Assembly: GCA_965249835.1 (NCBI GenBank)
Contig: CBDFMY010000004.1
Coordinates: forward strand, 1 to 64,000
Direction: 5' to 3'
DNA from: JAHRAW01 sp965249835
GTDB lineage: Bacteria; Pseudomonadota; Gammaproteobacteria; Arenicellales; Poriferihabitantaceae
Length of the DNA stretch: 64,000 bases
Positions within the stretch are counted from its first letter, which is position 1. Each line of letters begins with the position of its first letter. The translations under genes and the position numbers were made by a program. A model generated the notes under the pieces. It had not been told where the DNA came from. It searched no databases and saw only the letters and a program-made list of their open reading frames with translations. This document shows, one piece after another, positions 26,718 through 36,460 of the stretch.

Positions 26718-27476
26718 TTATTCTCCCAACCCCAGCAACTGCCCGGCCACCGACACTGCGACTTCCATGGGGGTTTTGCCGGGGATGGATTCGAGGCCGA
26801 TGGGGCAGGTGAGGCCGGCAAGTTCGTGCTCGGTGAATCCTTTTTTCTTCAGGCGGCTACGGAATTTCGCGCCTTTGGATTGGGAGCCGATGAGTCCGCA
26901 GTAGCGGGCATCAACGCGGGCGAGGACGGCTTCGCAAAGTTCCATGTCAATTTCGTGGCTGTGGGTCATAATCAAATAGCAGGCACCTTCGGCACAACTT
27001 TCCACCGCCGCGAACGGATTTTGCATGGACACGGTTTCGATGTTTGACGCAACCGATTGCGGAAAAATATTTTCTCTTTCATCCATCCATCGCACCCGGC
27101 ACGGCAATTCCGACAAAATGGTTACCAGTGCTTTGCCGACATGCCCGGCGCCGAACAAAACGACATTGAATTGACACGCCGGAAAACATTCGAACAGCAA
27201 CGTGACTTTTCCGCCGCAACATTGGGTCAAGTCTTTGCCGAGGGAAAAGTCGTGGCTTTGGGTCGCGGGTTTGCCTTTGTCCAGCAACGCCCGTGCGATG
27301 TCCATGGCTTCGAATTCGAGGTTGCCGCCGCCGATGGAGTCGTGAATTTGCGCATCGGTAACCACCATTTTTGATTGGCAGTCACGCGGCGCGGAGCCTT
27401 CGGTGGCGACCACGGTGACCAATACGAAACCAACATTTTCGCCGGACAATCTGGTGATGGCATCAATCCAGATCAT
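26718..27476 (-). CDS. xdhC: Xanthine dehydrogenase accessory protein XdhC
   Basis: 252-residue protein that binds the molybdenum cofactor, promotes its sulfuration and inserts it into XdhB. Visible: N-terminal VLVTVVATEGSAPRDCQSKMVV (position 17-38), DSIGGGNLEFEAM, the CCGGKVTLLFE segment with two Cys, and the C-terminal Rossmann part NVVLFGAGHVGKALV and YCGLIGSQSKGAKF. The ATG at 27476 overlaps the xdhB stop as ATGA; upstream in-frame codons lie inside xdhB and are not used. Third gene of xdhA-xdhB-xdhC. Confidence 0.94.
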   Translation of the reverse strand: MIWIDAITRLSGENVGFVLVTVVATEGSAPRDCQSKMVVTDAQIHDSIGGGNLEFEAMDIARALLDKGKPATQSHDFSLGKDLTQCCGGKVTLLFECFPACQFNVVLFGAGHVGKALVTILSELPCRVRWMDERENIFPQSVASNIETVSMQNPFAAVESCAEGACYLIMTHSHEIDMELCEAVLARVDARYCGLIGSQSKGAKFRSRLKKKGFTEHELAGLTCPIGLESIPGKTPMEVAVSVAGQLLGLGE

Positions 27477-29809
27477 TGCGCTTCTCTCACCGAATTCACC
27501 GCTTTCAAAATTTCTTCGGGCGTCGCCGGCGCATTCAGTTGCGGGAAAATACCATGATTCGCGCTTGCGGCAACCGCATCGCGGATGGCGCACCACGCGG
27601 AAATTGCCAGCATCAACGGCGGCTCGCCCACCGCCTTGGAGTGAAAAATTGTGGCTTCGGTGTTGGGCGAGTTTTCCAGCAGGCGCACGTTGAACACCGG
27701 CGGCGCATCGGCGATGGCGGGAATCTTGTAGGTGGCCGGGCTATCGCTCAGCAAGCGACCGCTCTCGTCCCACTTCAATTCCTCGCAGGTCAACCAGCCG
27801 ACCCCTTGCAAATAGCCGCCTTCAATTTGCCCGATGTCCATTGCCGGATTGATGGAGTTGCCGACATCGTGAACGATGTCCGCGCGCAAGAGTTTGTATT
27901 CGCCGGTCAGGGTGTCAATGATGACTTCGGAGACCGCCGCGCCGTTGGCGAAATAATAAAACGGTCGCCCCGAGGCGGTTTCGCGGTCGTAATGAATTTT
28001 CGGCGTTTTGTAAAACCCGGCGGCGGAGAGTTGCACGCGCGCCAGCCACGCCGACTTCGCCACTTGCGCAAACGACAACGACTCACCGGCCACGGTCACG
28101 CAGTCGTCGGCGAACACGACTTGCTGTTCGGTAACTTTATGTTGTTCGCTGAGATGCGCAATCAATCGTTGTTTGATGGTGCGTGCGGCGTTGCGCGCCG
28201 CCATGCCGTTGATGTCGGTGCCGGATGAGGCGGCGGTCGGCGCGGTGTTGGGAACCTTGTCGGTGCGAGTTGCCGACACGCTGATGCGTTGCGGGTCGGC
28301 GCCGAATTCCCGCGCCACGATTTGTACGATTTTTATCATCAGTCCCTGACCCATTTCGGTGCCGCCGTGATTGACCAAAACGCTACCATCGGTATACAAG
28401 TGAACCAGCGCGCCGGCTTGGTTGAGATGCGACACGGTGAAAGAAATGCCGAACTTGACCGGCGTCAGCGCCATGCCTTTTTTGAGTATCGGGCTTGCGG
28501 CGTTGAACGCCTTGATTTGTTTGCGTCGTTTTTGGTAATCCGATTCGCTTTCCAGTTGCTCAATGATTTGCGGCACGGTGAAGGTGGTCATCTGCTGATG
28601 ATAGGGCGTTACATTGCGCGGCGCGTCTGCGTATAGATTGGTTTTGCGAATCTCCAGCGGGTCTTTGCCGAGTGCAAAAGCGATTTCGTCGATTACCGAT
28701 TCCATAACCATCATTCCCTGCGGACCGCCGAAGCCGCGAAACGCGGTGTTGGAAACCACATGACTTTTGCAACGCAAGCCGTCTATGATTACATCGGGCA
28801 GGTAATAACAGTTGTCGCAATGAAACATCGCGCGGTCGACGATGGCATCGGACAAGTCCGGCGAATTGCCGCACTGCCCGGCGAGCATATAGTTGACCGC
28901 GGTGATGCTGCCGTGGTTGTCAAAGCCGACATCAAAGCGATTCAAAAAACCGTGACGTTTGCCGGTCATCACCATGTCATCCCGCCGCGCCAGTTTGCAC
29001 ACCACCACGCGCTGATTGCGCAACGCGAACAACGCCGCCAGACAGGCCCACGCGCCGGCGTGGGTTTCCTTGCCGCCGAAGCCGCCGCCCATGCGTCTGG
29101 TCACCACCGTCACCTGATTCATTGACAACCCCATTACTTCGGCGACCAGTTTTTGGGTTTCGGTGGGGTTCTGGGTTGAACTGTGGATGGTCACGCCGCC
29201 GTCCTCTTCGGGGATGGCGGTGGATGCCTGCCCCTCCAAATAAAAATGTTCCTGACCACCGACCTGCATTTCGCCGCTGATGCGATGGGCGGATGTTTCG
29301 ATCGCCGCTGCAAAGTCGCCGCGCTTCATTCGGTGGGGCGGGCGCACATAAAAAGATTTCTCAATGGCCTCGGCGAGGTCGAGTAGCGGTGTTTGTTGTT
29401 GGTATTCAATGCGCGCATGCGCGACCGCTTTTCTGGCGCTGGGGAAATCTATGGCGGCCACGGCGAATAGCGGTTGCCCGACATATTCAATGGTATCCGC
29501 CACCAACAACGGGTCGCCGGGAAAGATGGGCCCAATATCCAGTTGCCCGGGAACTTCCTCAAAGGTGACAACATCCACCACGCCCGGCGCCTTTCGCACC
29601 CGCGACAAGTCCATGGACTTGACCCGGCCATGGGCGATAGTGCTGCCGCCGACGCAGGCGAACAGTTGACCGCTGACGCGTGCGCGGTCATCGACATACA
29701 ACGCCTCGCCGGTTACATGCAGCCGCGCGCTGTCGTGAGCCAGGGGCTTGCCGGTCTCAGGCAGCGTGGGCGCTAACGCGGGTCGGGATTTTGGGCTCGA
29801 GTCGTTCAC
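27473..29809 (-). CDS. xdhB: Xanthine dehydrogenase molybdopterin-binding subunit XdhB
   Basis: 778-residue large subunit that oxidises hypoxanthine and xanthine to urate at a Mo centre. The fold begins with HDSARLHVTGEALYVDD; cofactor and substrate segments include GGFGGKETHAGAWACLAAL, the substrate Arg in SNTAFRGFGGPQGMMVMES, GTEMGQGLMIKI, PTAASSGTDINGMAA, and the catalytic Glu in the C-terminal HSKAVGEPPLMLAISAW. The GTG start at 29809 overlaps xdhA by 53 nt, an unusually long overlap that implies tight translational coupling. No signal peptide: cytoplasmic. Confidence 0.96.
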   Translation of the reverse strand: MNDSSPKSRPALAPTLPETGKPLAHDSARLHVTGEALYVDDRARVSGQLFACVGGSTIAHGRVKSMDLSRVRKAPGVVDVVTFEEVPGQLDIGPIFPGDPLLVADTIEYVGQPLFAVAAIDFPSARKAVAHARIEYQQQTPLLDLAEAIEKSFYVRPPHRMKRGDFAAAIETSAHRISGEMQVGGQEHFYLEGQASTAIPEEDGGVTIHSSTQNPTETQKLVAEVMGLSMNQVTVVTRRMGGGFGGKETHAGAWACLAALFALRNQRVVVCKLARRDDMVMTGKRHGFLNRFDVGFDNHGSITAVNYMLAGQCGNSPDLSDAIVDRAMFHCDNCYYLPDVIIDGLRCKSHVVSNTAFRGFGGPQGMMVMESVIDEIAFALGKDPLEIRKTNLYADAPRNVTPYHQQMTTFTVPQIIEQLESESDYQKRRKQIKAFNAASPILKKGMALTPVKFGISFTVSHLNQAGALVHLYTDGSVLVNHGGTEMGQGLMIKIVQIVAREFGADPQRISVSATRTDKVPNTAPTAASSGTDINGMAARNAARTIKQRLIAHLSEQHKVTEQQVVFADDCVTVAGESLSFAQVAKSAWLARVQLSAAGFYKTPKIHYDRETASGRPFYYFANGAAVSEVIIDTLTGEYKLLRADIVHDVGNSINPAMDIGQIEGGYLQGVGWLTCEELKWDESGRLLSDSPATYKIPAIADAPPVFNVRLLENSPNTEATIFHSKAVGEPPLMLAISAWCAIRDAVAASANHGIFPQLNAPATPEEILKAVNSVREAQ

Positions 29810-31286
29810 TGGGAAGGTCGGTGGAAAGGTCGCTGGAAAGGTCGCCGGACAGTTCTATAAACAGGCGTTGCAATAAATTTTGCGCCACCGTCATTCGATA
29901 GGCAGCACTGGCGCGAACATCGCTAATCGGTTGAAAGTCTTTTGCCAATGCTCGTTGCCCTGTTTCCAGGGTTTTGTCATTGAGGGGTTTGCCGAGCAGG
30001 GCTTGTTCGCAATGATGCGCACGTTTGGGGATTGCCGCCATGCCGCCGAAACCGCTGCGGATGGTTTCAACGACTTTGTTTTTTCCATTGTCTTTTAATG
30101 ACACGAAAAACACCGCGCACAATGCGGAAATGTCGTCATCAAGACGCTTGCTGATTTTATAACATTTCAAAATGCCGCCCGGTTTGGCGCGAGGCAATCG
30201 GATGCTGCGGATGAATTCACCTTTCGCCAACTCGGTTTTTTTGTAACCGATAAAATAATTTTCAACGGCGAGGGAGCGGAGTTGTTCGCCGCGTTGCAAC
30301 ACCAGGTCGGCACCGAGCGCGATCAACACCGGCGGCAGGTCGGCGATGGGCGAGGCGTTGGCGATGTTGCCGCCGAGGGTGGCTTGATTTCGCACTTGAG
30401 TGGAGCCGAAGCGGTGCAACAATTCGGCAAGGTCGGGGTATTCGGCGCGAAGCAAATCGCCACATTGCGAAAGTGGCACCGCCGCGCCGATTTCGTGGCA
30501 GGCATCATTGCCGTCTGCATCGGCGCGTATTTGCTGAAGTTCGGATACATTGCCAAGAAAAATAAGGTGGTCAAAAGATTTCAATTGCTGGGTAACTTCC
30601 AGTGCCAGATCGGTTCCGCCGGCAAGCAGCCGCGTATCGGGATGCTGTTGTAGCAGTTCGGCAAGTTGTTGCGCGGAATCGGGCAGGTCAAAGCCGTGCG
30701 CACCCGGCTTCTTTTTTTGGATGGCACGCAAGCGTTTGACGCACTCGGTAGCGTGGTCGCTGAATTGGTCTGGTTTGACATCGTGCGTTGCTTGCGCGGC
30801 GGCATCAATGATCGGACGATAGCCGGTGCAGCGACACAGGTTGCCACCGAGATATTCTTCCATGGTGTGCCGCGAAACTTTTTTTTGCGATGGGTTTTTT
30901 TGTGATGCGGCGGGCTGGTTTTTATACAACGCGAACAGCGACATGATGAAGCCGGGCGTGCAAAATCCGCATTGCGAACCATGCTGATCCACCATCGCTT
31001 GTTGCACCGGATGCAACACGGAATTATTTTTCAAATGTTCAACGGTGATGAGTTGCTTGCCGTGAATCGCGCCGAGAAAAGTGATGCAACTGTTGATGGA
31101 GCGGTATGCGAGAGAATTGGTTTCCACCTCCGCCACCACCACCGTGCAGGCACCGCAATCCCCCGAAGCGCAGCCCTCTTTGGTGCCGCACATTTGCCGA
31201 TGCTCACGCAAATATTCCAGCACGGTCAAATCGGCTTGCGCCGATTCAATTTGCACGAGTTCAGTGTTCAATAAAAATTCGATCAT
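29757..31286 (-). CDS. xdhA: Xanthine dehydrogenase small subunit XdhA (FeS and FAD)
   Basis: 509-residue electron-transfer subunit. An N-terminal plant-type [2Fe-2S] site is CGTKEGCASGDCGACTV (33-49) plus a distal Cys, followed by the second cluster CGFCTPGFIMS and CRCTGYRPI. The FAD-binding middle domain has LLAGGTDLALEVTQ and LGGNIANASPIADLPPVLIALGA. The C-terminal CO_dehydrogenase-type domain ends in a low-complexity tail with a 12-bp tandem repeat (about 29811-29846) giving DLSS, DLST, DLPS. First gene of the operon, downstream of a repeat cluster. Confidence 0.96.
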   Translation of the reverse strand: MIEFLLNTELVQIESAQADLTVLEYLREHRQMCGTKEGCASGDCGACTVVVAEVETNSLAYRSINSCITFLGAIHGKQLITVEHLKNNSVLHPVQQAMVDQHGSQCGFCTPGFIMSLFALYKNQPAASQKNPSQKKVSRHTMEEYLGGNLCRCTGYRPIIDAAAQATHDVKPDQFSDHATECVKRLRAIQKKKPGAHGFDLPDSAQQLAELLQQHPDTRLLAGGTDLALEVTQQLKSFDHLIFLGNVSELQQIRADADGNDACHEIGAAVPLSQCGDLLRAEYPDLAELLHRFGSTQVRNQATLGGNIANASPIADLPPVLIALGADLVLQRGEQLRSLAVENYFIGYKKTELAKGEFIRSIRLPRAKPGGILKCYKISKRLDDDISALCAVFFVSLKDNGKNKVVETIRSGFGGMAAIPKRAHHCEQALLGKPLNDKTLETGQRALAKDFQPISDVRASAAYRMTVAQNLLQRLFIELSGDLSSDLSTDLPSERLEPKIPTRVSAHAA

Positions 31287-31349
31287 CAGCCACGGCGGTT
31301 TTGGTTTATCGCGGAAGGGAGTTAGCCATGCGTTGAGTAGTTTAGCACA

Positions 31350-31575
31350 TGGAACGAATAAGGAATGTCCGGCGTAGCCGGACCCCTTTGCTTTGATGCC
31401 GCGCCGTTTGATGCAGAATGACGAATACTGATTCTTTCGTTGTCACGCTCACAGCCAGAGCGTGCAGGGACGCACGCTGGCACCATTGCCCTTCGCACAC
31501 CACTGTCATTTGCGGCGTAGCCGCAGGCGGCGACTTTGCCGCCGAAATGTCAGCGGCGTTAGCCGCTATCATTTT
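31350..31575. repeat. Short repeat cluster overlapping the end of the 8-oxoguanine deaminase gene
   Basis: Has GTCCGGCGTAGCCGGAC at the left, a GCCGCAGGCGGC piece and AGCGGCGTTAGCCGCT at about 31552-31567. The last hairpin supplies the stop and last codons of the gene read leftward. Confidence 0.7.
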
Positions 31576-32938
31576 GCTGCAACACCCTCGCCAGTTGTCG
31601 ATGGGTTTGTTTCAACGCTTCCAAATCAAAGTCCAGCAATTGTCGATCTTTGATTTTCCATTGCCCGGCGACCATCACGCGGTCGGCCGCATCGGCATCG
31701 CATAGTATCAATGCGGCAAGCGCGTCGCCGGCACCGCAAAATTTCGTGTCGTCCAACTTGAACAAAGCCAGGTCGGCTTGTTTGCCAACGGCAATTGCGC
31801 CGAGTTGCTCTCGTCCCAAACATCGCGCCGAACCTTCGGTTGCCATGCCGAGCACTCGTTGATGGCTGATTCGTTCGGCACCGTAGTGCAGGCGTTGCAA
31901 CAAAAACGCCTGACGCACTTCGCGCATCATGTTGGAGCAATCGTTGGACGCGGAACCGTCCACGCCGATGCCGACCGCGCCGCCGCTTGCTTGCAATTCC
32001 AACACGCGGCAATGTCCCGAGCCGAGCATCATGTTGGAAGTGGGGCAGTGCGCGATGCCGATGCCGGTGTCGCCCAACTTTTGGATTTCGTCATGGTTGA
32101 AATGAATACCATGCGCCAACCACACATCGGCCGACAACCAACCGGTTTCTTCCAAATAATCCAGTGGCCGACAGTTAAATTTTGCCATGCAATAATCAGT
32201 TTCGTCGTGCGTCTCGGCAAGATGGGTGTGCAATTTAACTTTGTGCGCACGCGCCAACGCGGCAACATTGGTCATCAACTCGGCCGACACGCTAAACGGC
32301 GAACATGGCGCCAGCGCAATTTGCAACATACTTTGCGGCGACGAGTCATGATAGGTGCGGATTACGCGTTCGCAATCGTGCAAGATTTCGTCTTCGTCCT
32401 GCACGGTGTTTTCAGGTGGCAAGCCGCCGTGATTTTGTCCGACACTCATGGCACCGCGCGTTACCACCGCACGTATACCGACCTCCCGCACCGCTTCGAC
32501 CTGCGCGTCAATGGCGTGTGCCGATTGGTCGGTGAATAAATAATGATGGTCGGCGCTGGTGGTGCAACCGGACAACAACAATTCCGCGCAAGCGAGTTGC
32601 GTGGAAACATAAACCATTTCATCGGTGAGTCCGGCCCAAATCGGATATAAACTTTTCAGCCACGGAAATAATTCTTTGTTCAACGCGCACCGGGTAGCGC
32701 GAGTTAGCGTTTGATAATAGTGATGATGCGTGCTGATTAACCCGGGCAGGACGACATGCTGCGATGCATCAAAAACTTCATCCACGGTTTCGCCTGGTTC
32801 GCACCCGGCGCCGACCAATTCAGAGATAGTGTCGTCATTGATGACGAAACCGTTTTGCATGTCATCATGAGGGTCGGCGTGATTATTGGCGTGATTATTG
32901 GTAAAAGCCGCCAACGGTGATTTGATCCAGATTCGCAT
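31559..32938 (-). CDS. 8-oxoguanine deaminase-like amidohydrolase
   Basis: 459-residue zinc amidohydrolase of the TrzN/AtzB/8-oxoguanine deaminase group. Metal ligands are HHH in VLPGLISTHHHYYQTLTRA, His in LHTHLAETHDETDYC, His in WLAHGIHFNHDE, and Asp in GIGVDGSASNDCSNMM. The NKELFPWLKSLYPIWAGL and GCTTSADHHYLF blocks match P. aeruginosa-type 8-oxoguanine deaminase, which converts 8-oxoguanine to urate. Chlorohydrolase relatives are possible, but location between xdhABC and a purine transporter supports 8-oxoguanine (or another purine). ATG 32938 is chosen over an in-frame codon eight residues upstream. The final codons lie in a dispersed repeat. Confidence 0.85.
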   Translation of the reverse strand: MRIWIKSPLAAFTNNHANNHADPHDDMQNGFVINDDTISELVGAGCEPGETVDEVFDASQHVVLPGLISTHHHYYQTLTRATRCALNKELFPWLKSLYPIWAGLTDEMVYVSTQLACAELLLSGCTTSADHHYLFTDQSAHAIDAQVEAVREVGIRAVVTRGAMSVGQNHGGLPPENTVQDEDEILHDCERVIRTYHDSSPQSMLQIALAPCSPFSVSAELMTNVAALARAHKVKLHTHLAETHDETDYCMAKFNCRPLDYLEETGWLSADVWLAHGIHFNHDEIQKLGDTGIGIAHCPTSNMMLGSGHCRVLELQASGGAVGIGVDGSASNDCSNMMREVRQAFLLQRLHYGAERISHQRVLGMATEGSARCLGREQLGAIAVGKQADLALFKLDDTKFCGAGDALAALILCDADAADRVMVAGQWKIKDRQLLDFDLEALKQTHRQLARVLQQNDSG

Positions 32939-33104
32939 TGGGATAAATTTTCTCCGTGGCACTCGGTGTGCGCATGGCGGTTTATGTTGTCTGTTTGGGC
33001 CGTTTCAAATGGCCGGTTTGTAATTATCTCGGACTATGGCGTAAAATTACCAATTCCCGGCCGGTTGGTCAAACACATTGTTGCCATCGTTGTCCCCATC
33101 ATTC

Positions 33105-34703
33105 ATGAATAACCCGCACCCCCCATCGCTTCTGCAACTGACGGGAATGACCAAAACTTTCCCCGGGGTCAAAGCGAATGATAATGTGAACCTGACCGTT
33201 AACGCCGGACAAGTGCATGCGTTGCTCGGCGAAAACGGTGCCGGAAAATCAACCCTGGTGAAAATGATTTATGGCATTTTGCGACCCGACAGCGGCCAGA
33301 TTCGGATGCGCGGCACGCCGGTGGACATCAACAATCCCGCTACCGCCCGCAGTTTGGGAATCGCCATGGTGTTTCAGCATTTTTCATTATTTGACTCGAT
33401 GTCGGTGTTGGAAAATATCGCTTTGGGTGTCGGCAAAGAAACAAACCATATACCGCAATCAACTTCGCAATCAACTTCGAAACAAACATTAGAGCAAAAA
33501 ATTATTGATATTTCCCATCGCTATGGATTGCCGCTGGATCCGTCTCGTCATGTGTATACGCTGTCGGTTGGCGAGTGTCAGCGCATAGAAATCATTCGTT
33601 GTTTATTGCAAAATCCAAAACTTCTGGTCATGGACGAACCGACTTCGGTGTTGACGCCACAGGAAGTGGAAAAACTTTTTGAGACTTTGCGACGACTTGC
33701 CGATGAAGGTGTCGCCATACTTTACATCAGTCACAAATTAGCGGAGATTAAATCTCTTTGCGAGAAGGCGACTATCTTGCGCGCCGGCAAAGTGGTTGCG
33801 TGCGTGGATGTCGCGAATGAAAGCCCGCGCAGCCTTGCCGCCAAAATGATGGGCGAGGAGTTGGCGACCAGCACGAATAATGCGCATCGTCAGGTCGGTG
33901 ACATTCGTCTTGATATTCGCAACTTAAATCAGCCGCCACGCGATCAATTCGGCATCCGTTTGAAAGACATCAACATGCAAGTGCGAAGTGGCGAGATTGT
34001 CGGCATCGCCGGTGTCGCCGGCAATGGTCAAGATGAATTGTTGCAATCTCTGAACGGCGAAATGCGATCAGCCCCGTCGAACGCGATCAGTATCGACAAC
34101 CAACCGTGCGCGCATGTTGGCACCAACAAACGCCGCGCGTTGGGCATGGCATCCATCCCCGAAGAGCGATTGGGACACGGCGCGGTCGCGGGCATGAGTT
34201 TGGTTGACAACACTTTTTTGACCGCGTTCCAACGTTTGAACTTGCTTAACTTCGGATTCATCAACTACCGGCAAAGCCGTAAATATTGCGCCTCGGTGGT
34301 AGCGGGTTTTAATGTCAAGGCGAATGGAGTTTCCGCCGAAGCCGGCAGTTTATCCGGCGGCAATTTGCAAAAGTTCATCGTCGGCAGAGAGATTAAACAA
34401 AACCCGACCATCTTGATTGTGTCGCAACCGACCTGGGGCGTGGATGCCGGTGCCGCGCAAACCATCCATCGTGCGTTGCGCGAACTGGCAGACAACGGCA
34501 CCGCGATTTTGGTCATCTCGCAAGACCTGGACGAATTGATGGCGGTCTCGGATCGCATCGCCGCGATTTGCGCCGGCGTGTTGTCGCCGACCAAAAAGAC
34601 CTCGGAGGTGACCATTGAGCAAATTGGTTTGATGATGGCCGGCCTGACCGATGGCATGACCGGTAGCATGGCCGATAGCATGACCAGTGCCGGTGCGAAT
34701 TGA
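33105..34703 (+). CDS. Purine/nucleoside ABC transporter ATP-binding protein (BMP-type, two domains)
   Basis: 532-residue ATPase with two fused nucleotide-binding domains, like YufO/NupA. Domain 1 has Walker A GENGAGKST (42-50), Q-loop MVFQHFSLFDSMSV, signature TLSVGECQRIEI and Walker B LLVMDEPTSVL. Domain 2 has a non-canonical Walker A region (GVAGNGQDELLQSL), signature SLSGGNLQKFIVGRE and ILIVSQPTWGVDAGA, as is usual in this family. The ATG at 33105 is taken; a TTG nine codons upstream also fits. It overlaps the first permease gene (TGATG). The gene is divergent from the 8-oxoguanine deaminase gene, pointing to joint control. Confidence 0.92.
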   Translation: MNNPHPPSLLQLTGMTKTFPGVKANDNVNLTVNAGQVHALLGENGAGKSTLVKMIYGILRPDSGQIRMRGTPVDINNPATARSLGIAMVFQHFSLFDSMSVLENIALGVGKETNHIPQSTSQSTSKQTLEQKIIDISHRYGLPLDPSRHVYTLSVGECQRIEIIRCLLQNPKLLVMDEPTSVLTPQEVEKLFETLRRLADEGVAILYISHKLAEIKSLCEKATILRAGKVVACVDVANESPRSLAAKMMGEELATSTNNAHRQVGDIRLDIRNLNQPPRDQFGIRLKDINMQVRSGEIVGIAGVAGNGQDELLQSLNGEMRSAPSNAISIDNQPCAHVGTNKRRALGMASIPEERLGHGAVAGMSLVDNTFLTAFQRLNLLNFGFINYRQSRKYCASVVAGFNVKANGVSAEAGSLSGGNLQKFIVGREIKQNPTILIVSQPTWGVDAGAAQTIHRALRELADNGTAILVISQDLDELMAVSDRIAAICAGVLSPTKKTSEVTIEQIGLMMAGLTDGMTGSMADSMTSAGAN

Positions 34704-35755
34704 TGATCGCGCTAATCAAACGACCCGAACATTCTCAGGCGATGGTGTATCTTTCGCCGTTGATCGCGTTAGTGCTGACTTTGTTGTCCGGGGTATTTTT
34801 ATTTCGCATCATGGGTGTGGCGCCGTTGGATGCGTTGTATGCGTTTTTCGTCGACCCCATCACCACCAAATACGGCTGGGCGGAATTGGGCGTCAAAGCC
34901 ACGCCGCTGATTTTAATCGGTGTGGCGTTATCGGTCGGGTTTCGCGCCGGCGTGTGGAACATCGGCGCCGAAGGGCAACTGACCCTGGGTGCAATTTGCG
35001 GCGGTGGCGTCGCCTTGTGGTTGTATCAAGTGGATTCGGTGTTTGTTCTGCCGCTAATGATCGTGTGCGGCACCCTCGGCGGCATGGCGTGGGCGGCAAT
35101 CCCCGCGTTCCTCAAAACCAAATTCAACGCCAACGAAATCTTAACCAGTTTGATGCTGACATATGTAGCCATATTGTTGTTAAGTTTTCTGATTCACGGC
35201 GCGTGGCGCGACCCCGACGGCTTCAACTTTCCCGAGTCGCGCATCTTCCACGACGCCGCAACCTTGCCGGTGATTTGGCAAGGCACGCGATTGCACCTCG
35301 GCTGGATTTTTACCATCGCCGCGGTAATCGCAGTATGGGTATTGATGTCAAAAACCATTATTGGTTTTCAAATAAAAGTGATCGGACAGGCGCCGCGAGC
35401 GGGACGCCATGCCGGCTTCAGCGTCAATCGCATGATCTGGTTTAGCTTAATGTTGGGCGGCGGCATGGCCGGCATGGCCGGTTTGTTCGAAGTCGCCGGG
35501 CCAATCGGGCAACTCCTGCCGAGCATTTCACCGGGCTACGGCTTCACCGCCATCATCGTTGCTTTCGTCGGACGCTTGCATCCGTTCGGCGTGTTTTGCG
35601 CCGGGCTGGTGATAGCGTTGTCGTATTTGGGCGGCGAGTCGGCGCAGATTACGATGAATTTGCCACTCGCCGTCACCGGCGTGTTCCAGGGAATGTTGTT
35701 GTTCTTTTTGTTGGCGTGTGATGTATTGATTGGTTATCGCTTGCGTTTCAAATGA
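34703..35755 (+). CDS. Purine/nucleoside ABC transporter permease 1
   Basis: 350-residue membrane permease of the BPD_transp_2 family (YufP/NupB-like). About nine hydrophobic helices; family hallmarks GWAELGVKATPLILIGVAL, FRAGVWNIGAEGQLTLGAI and LTSLMLTYVAILLLSFLIHG, plus the coupling segment GQAPRAGRHAGFSVNRM and GGGMAGMAGLFEV. Its ATG overlaps the ATPase stop. The second permease and binding protein, which normally follow at once, are displaced 6.4 kb downstream by an inserted polysaccharide cluster. Confidence 0.92.
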   Translation: MIALIKRPEHSQAMVYLSPLIALVLTLLSGVFLFRIMGVAPLDALYAFFVDPITTKYGWAELGVKATPLILIGVALSVGFRAGVWNIGAEGQLTLGAICGGGVALWLYQVDSVFVLPLMIVCGTLGGMAWAAIPAFLKTKFNANEILTSLMLTYVAILLLSFLIHGAWRDPDGFNFPESRIFHDAATLPVIWQGTRLHLGWIFTIAAVIAVWVLMSKTIIGFQIKVIGQAPRAGRHAGFSVNRMIWFSLMLGGGMAGMAGLFEVAGPIGQLLPSISPGYGFTAIIVAFVGRLHPFGVFCAGLVIALSYLGGESAQITMNLPLAVTGVFQGMLLFFLLACDVLIGYRLRFK

Positions 35756-36400
35756 TTATTTGCGCTTGTCTTTTCGTCGCCATGGTTTATTACGCTGTGT
35801 AGTGTTGCGCATCGTCGCGTTGCGCGCCTTGCCAACGAAAAATATCCTGCGCTCAATGTTGTTAGCAATTGTATATGTTCACTGTTTCGATGACAGTTTT
35901 TCCCTCATTCTCGTCGCAGGCGGAAAAATCGCCCTCCCTCTGCCGTCATTCTCGCCGTAGGCGGGAATCCAGACGCTTTGATGCCGCGATAAAAGGAGTT
36001 CGGCTACGCCGAACGGTTTAATAACTGGATTGCCCGGCCAATAATAATATGGGCCGGGCAATGACAAATTATAGGTAACGGTGAATCGAGAGGACAAAGG
36101 CGAGTTGAGACGCCAAAAGTAACCGAGAAAAAAAGTCCGGCTACGCCAGAGCACGTTTTAGTGTCACGCTTCGCGTGACAATTATTTACCGTTGTCTTCT
36201 CAAAAGGACTCATTGCCTCTCAATTCACCATTGTCTCCCCAACCCGTCATTGCCCGGCTTGTTCCGGGCAATCCAGTGGAATATGCCGTCCGGCGTAGCC
36301 GGACTCCTTTGCTTTGATACCGCGCCGTTCGATGCGAAAATGACGGCAAGGATGATGCGAAGCCGGACTCCTTAAAGCGAAATACCGATAGTTTTTCAAC
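35756..36400. repeat. Repeat cluster after permease 1, no gene seen
   Basis: Contains family B-like CCATGGTTTATTACGC at the left, GCCCGGCC...GGCCGGGC hairpin (36026-36061), AAAGTCCGGCTACGCC, the GTCACGCTTCGCGTGAC palindrome, and pieces of the AACCCGTCATTGCCCGG type. No coding potential beyond repeats. Confidence 0.75.
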
Positions 36401-36460
36401 CGTATTTCTGATTAAATTGCCTTTACCATTCATCCAACCGCACAAGCAACGCCCCAAACA

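Noticed and set aside
32963..33104. Purine riboswitch between the 8-oxoguanine deaminase and transporter genes
   Set aside because: The gap was examined because of the purine context, but the conserved purine-aptamer core and loop sequences are not present.
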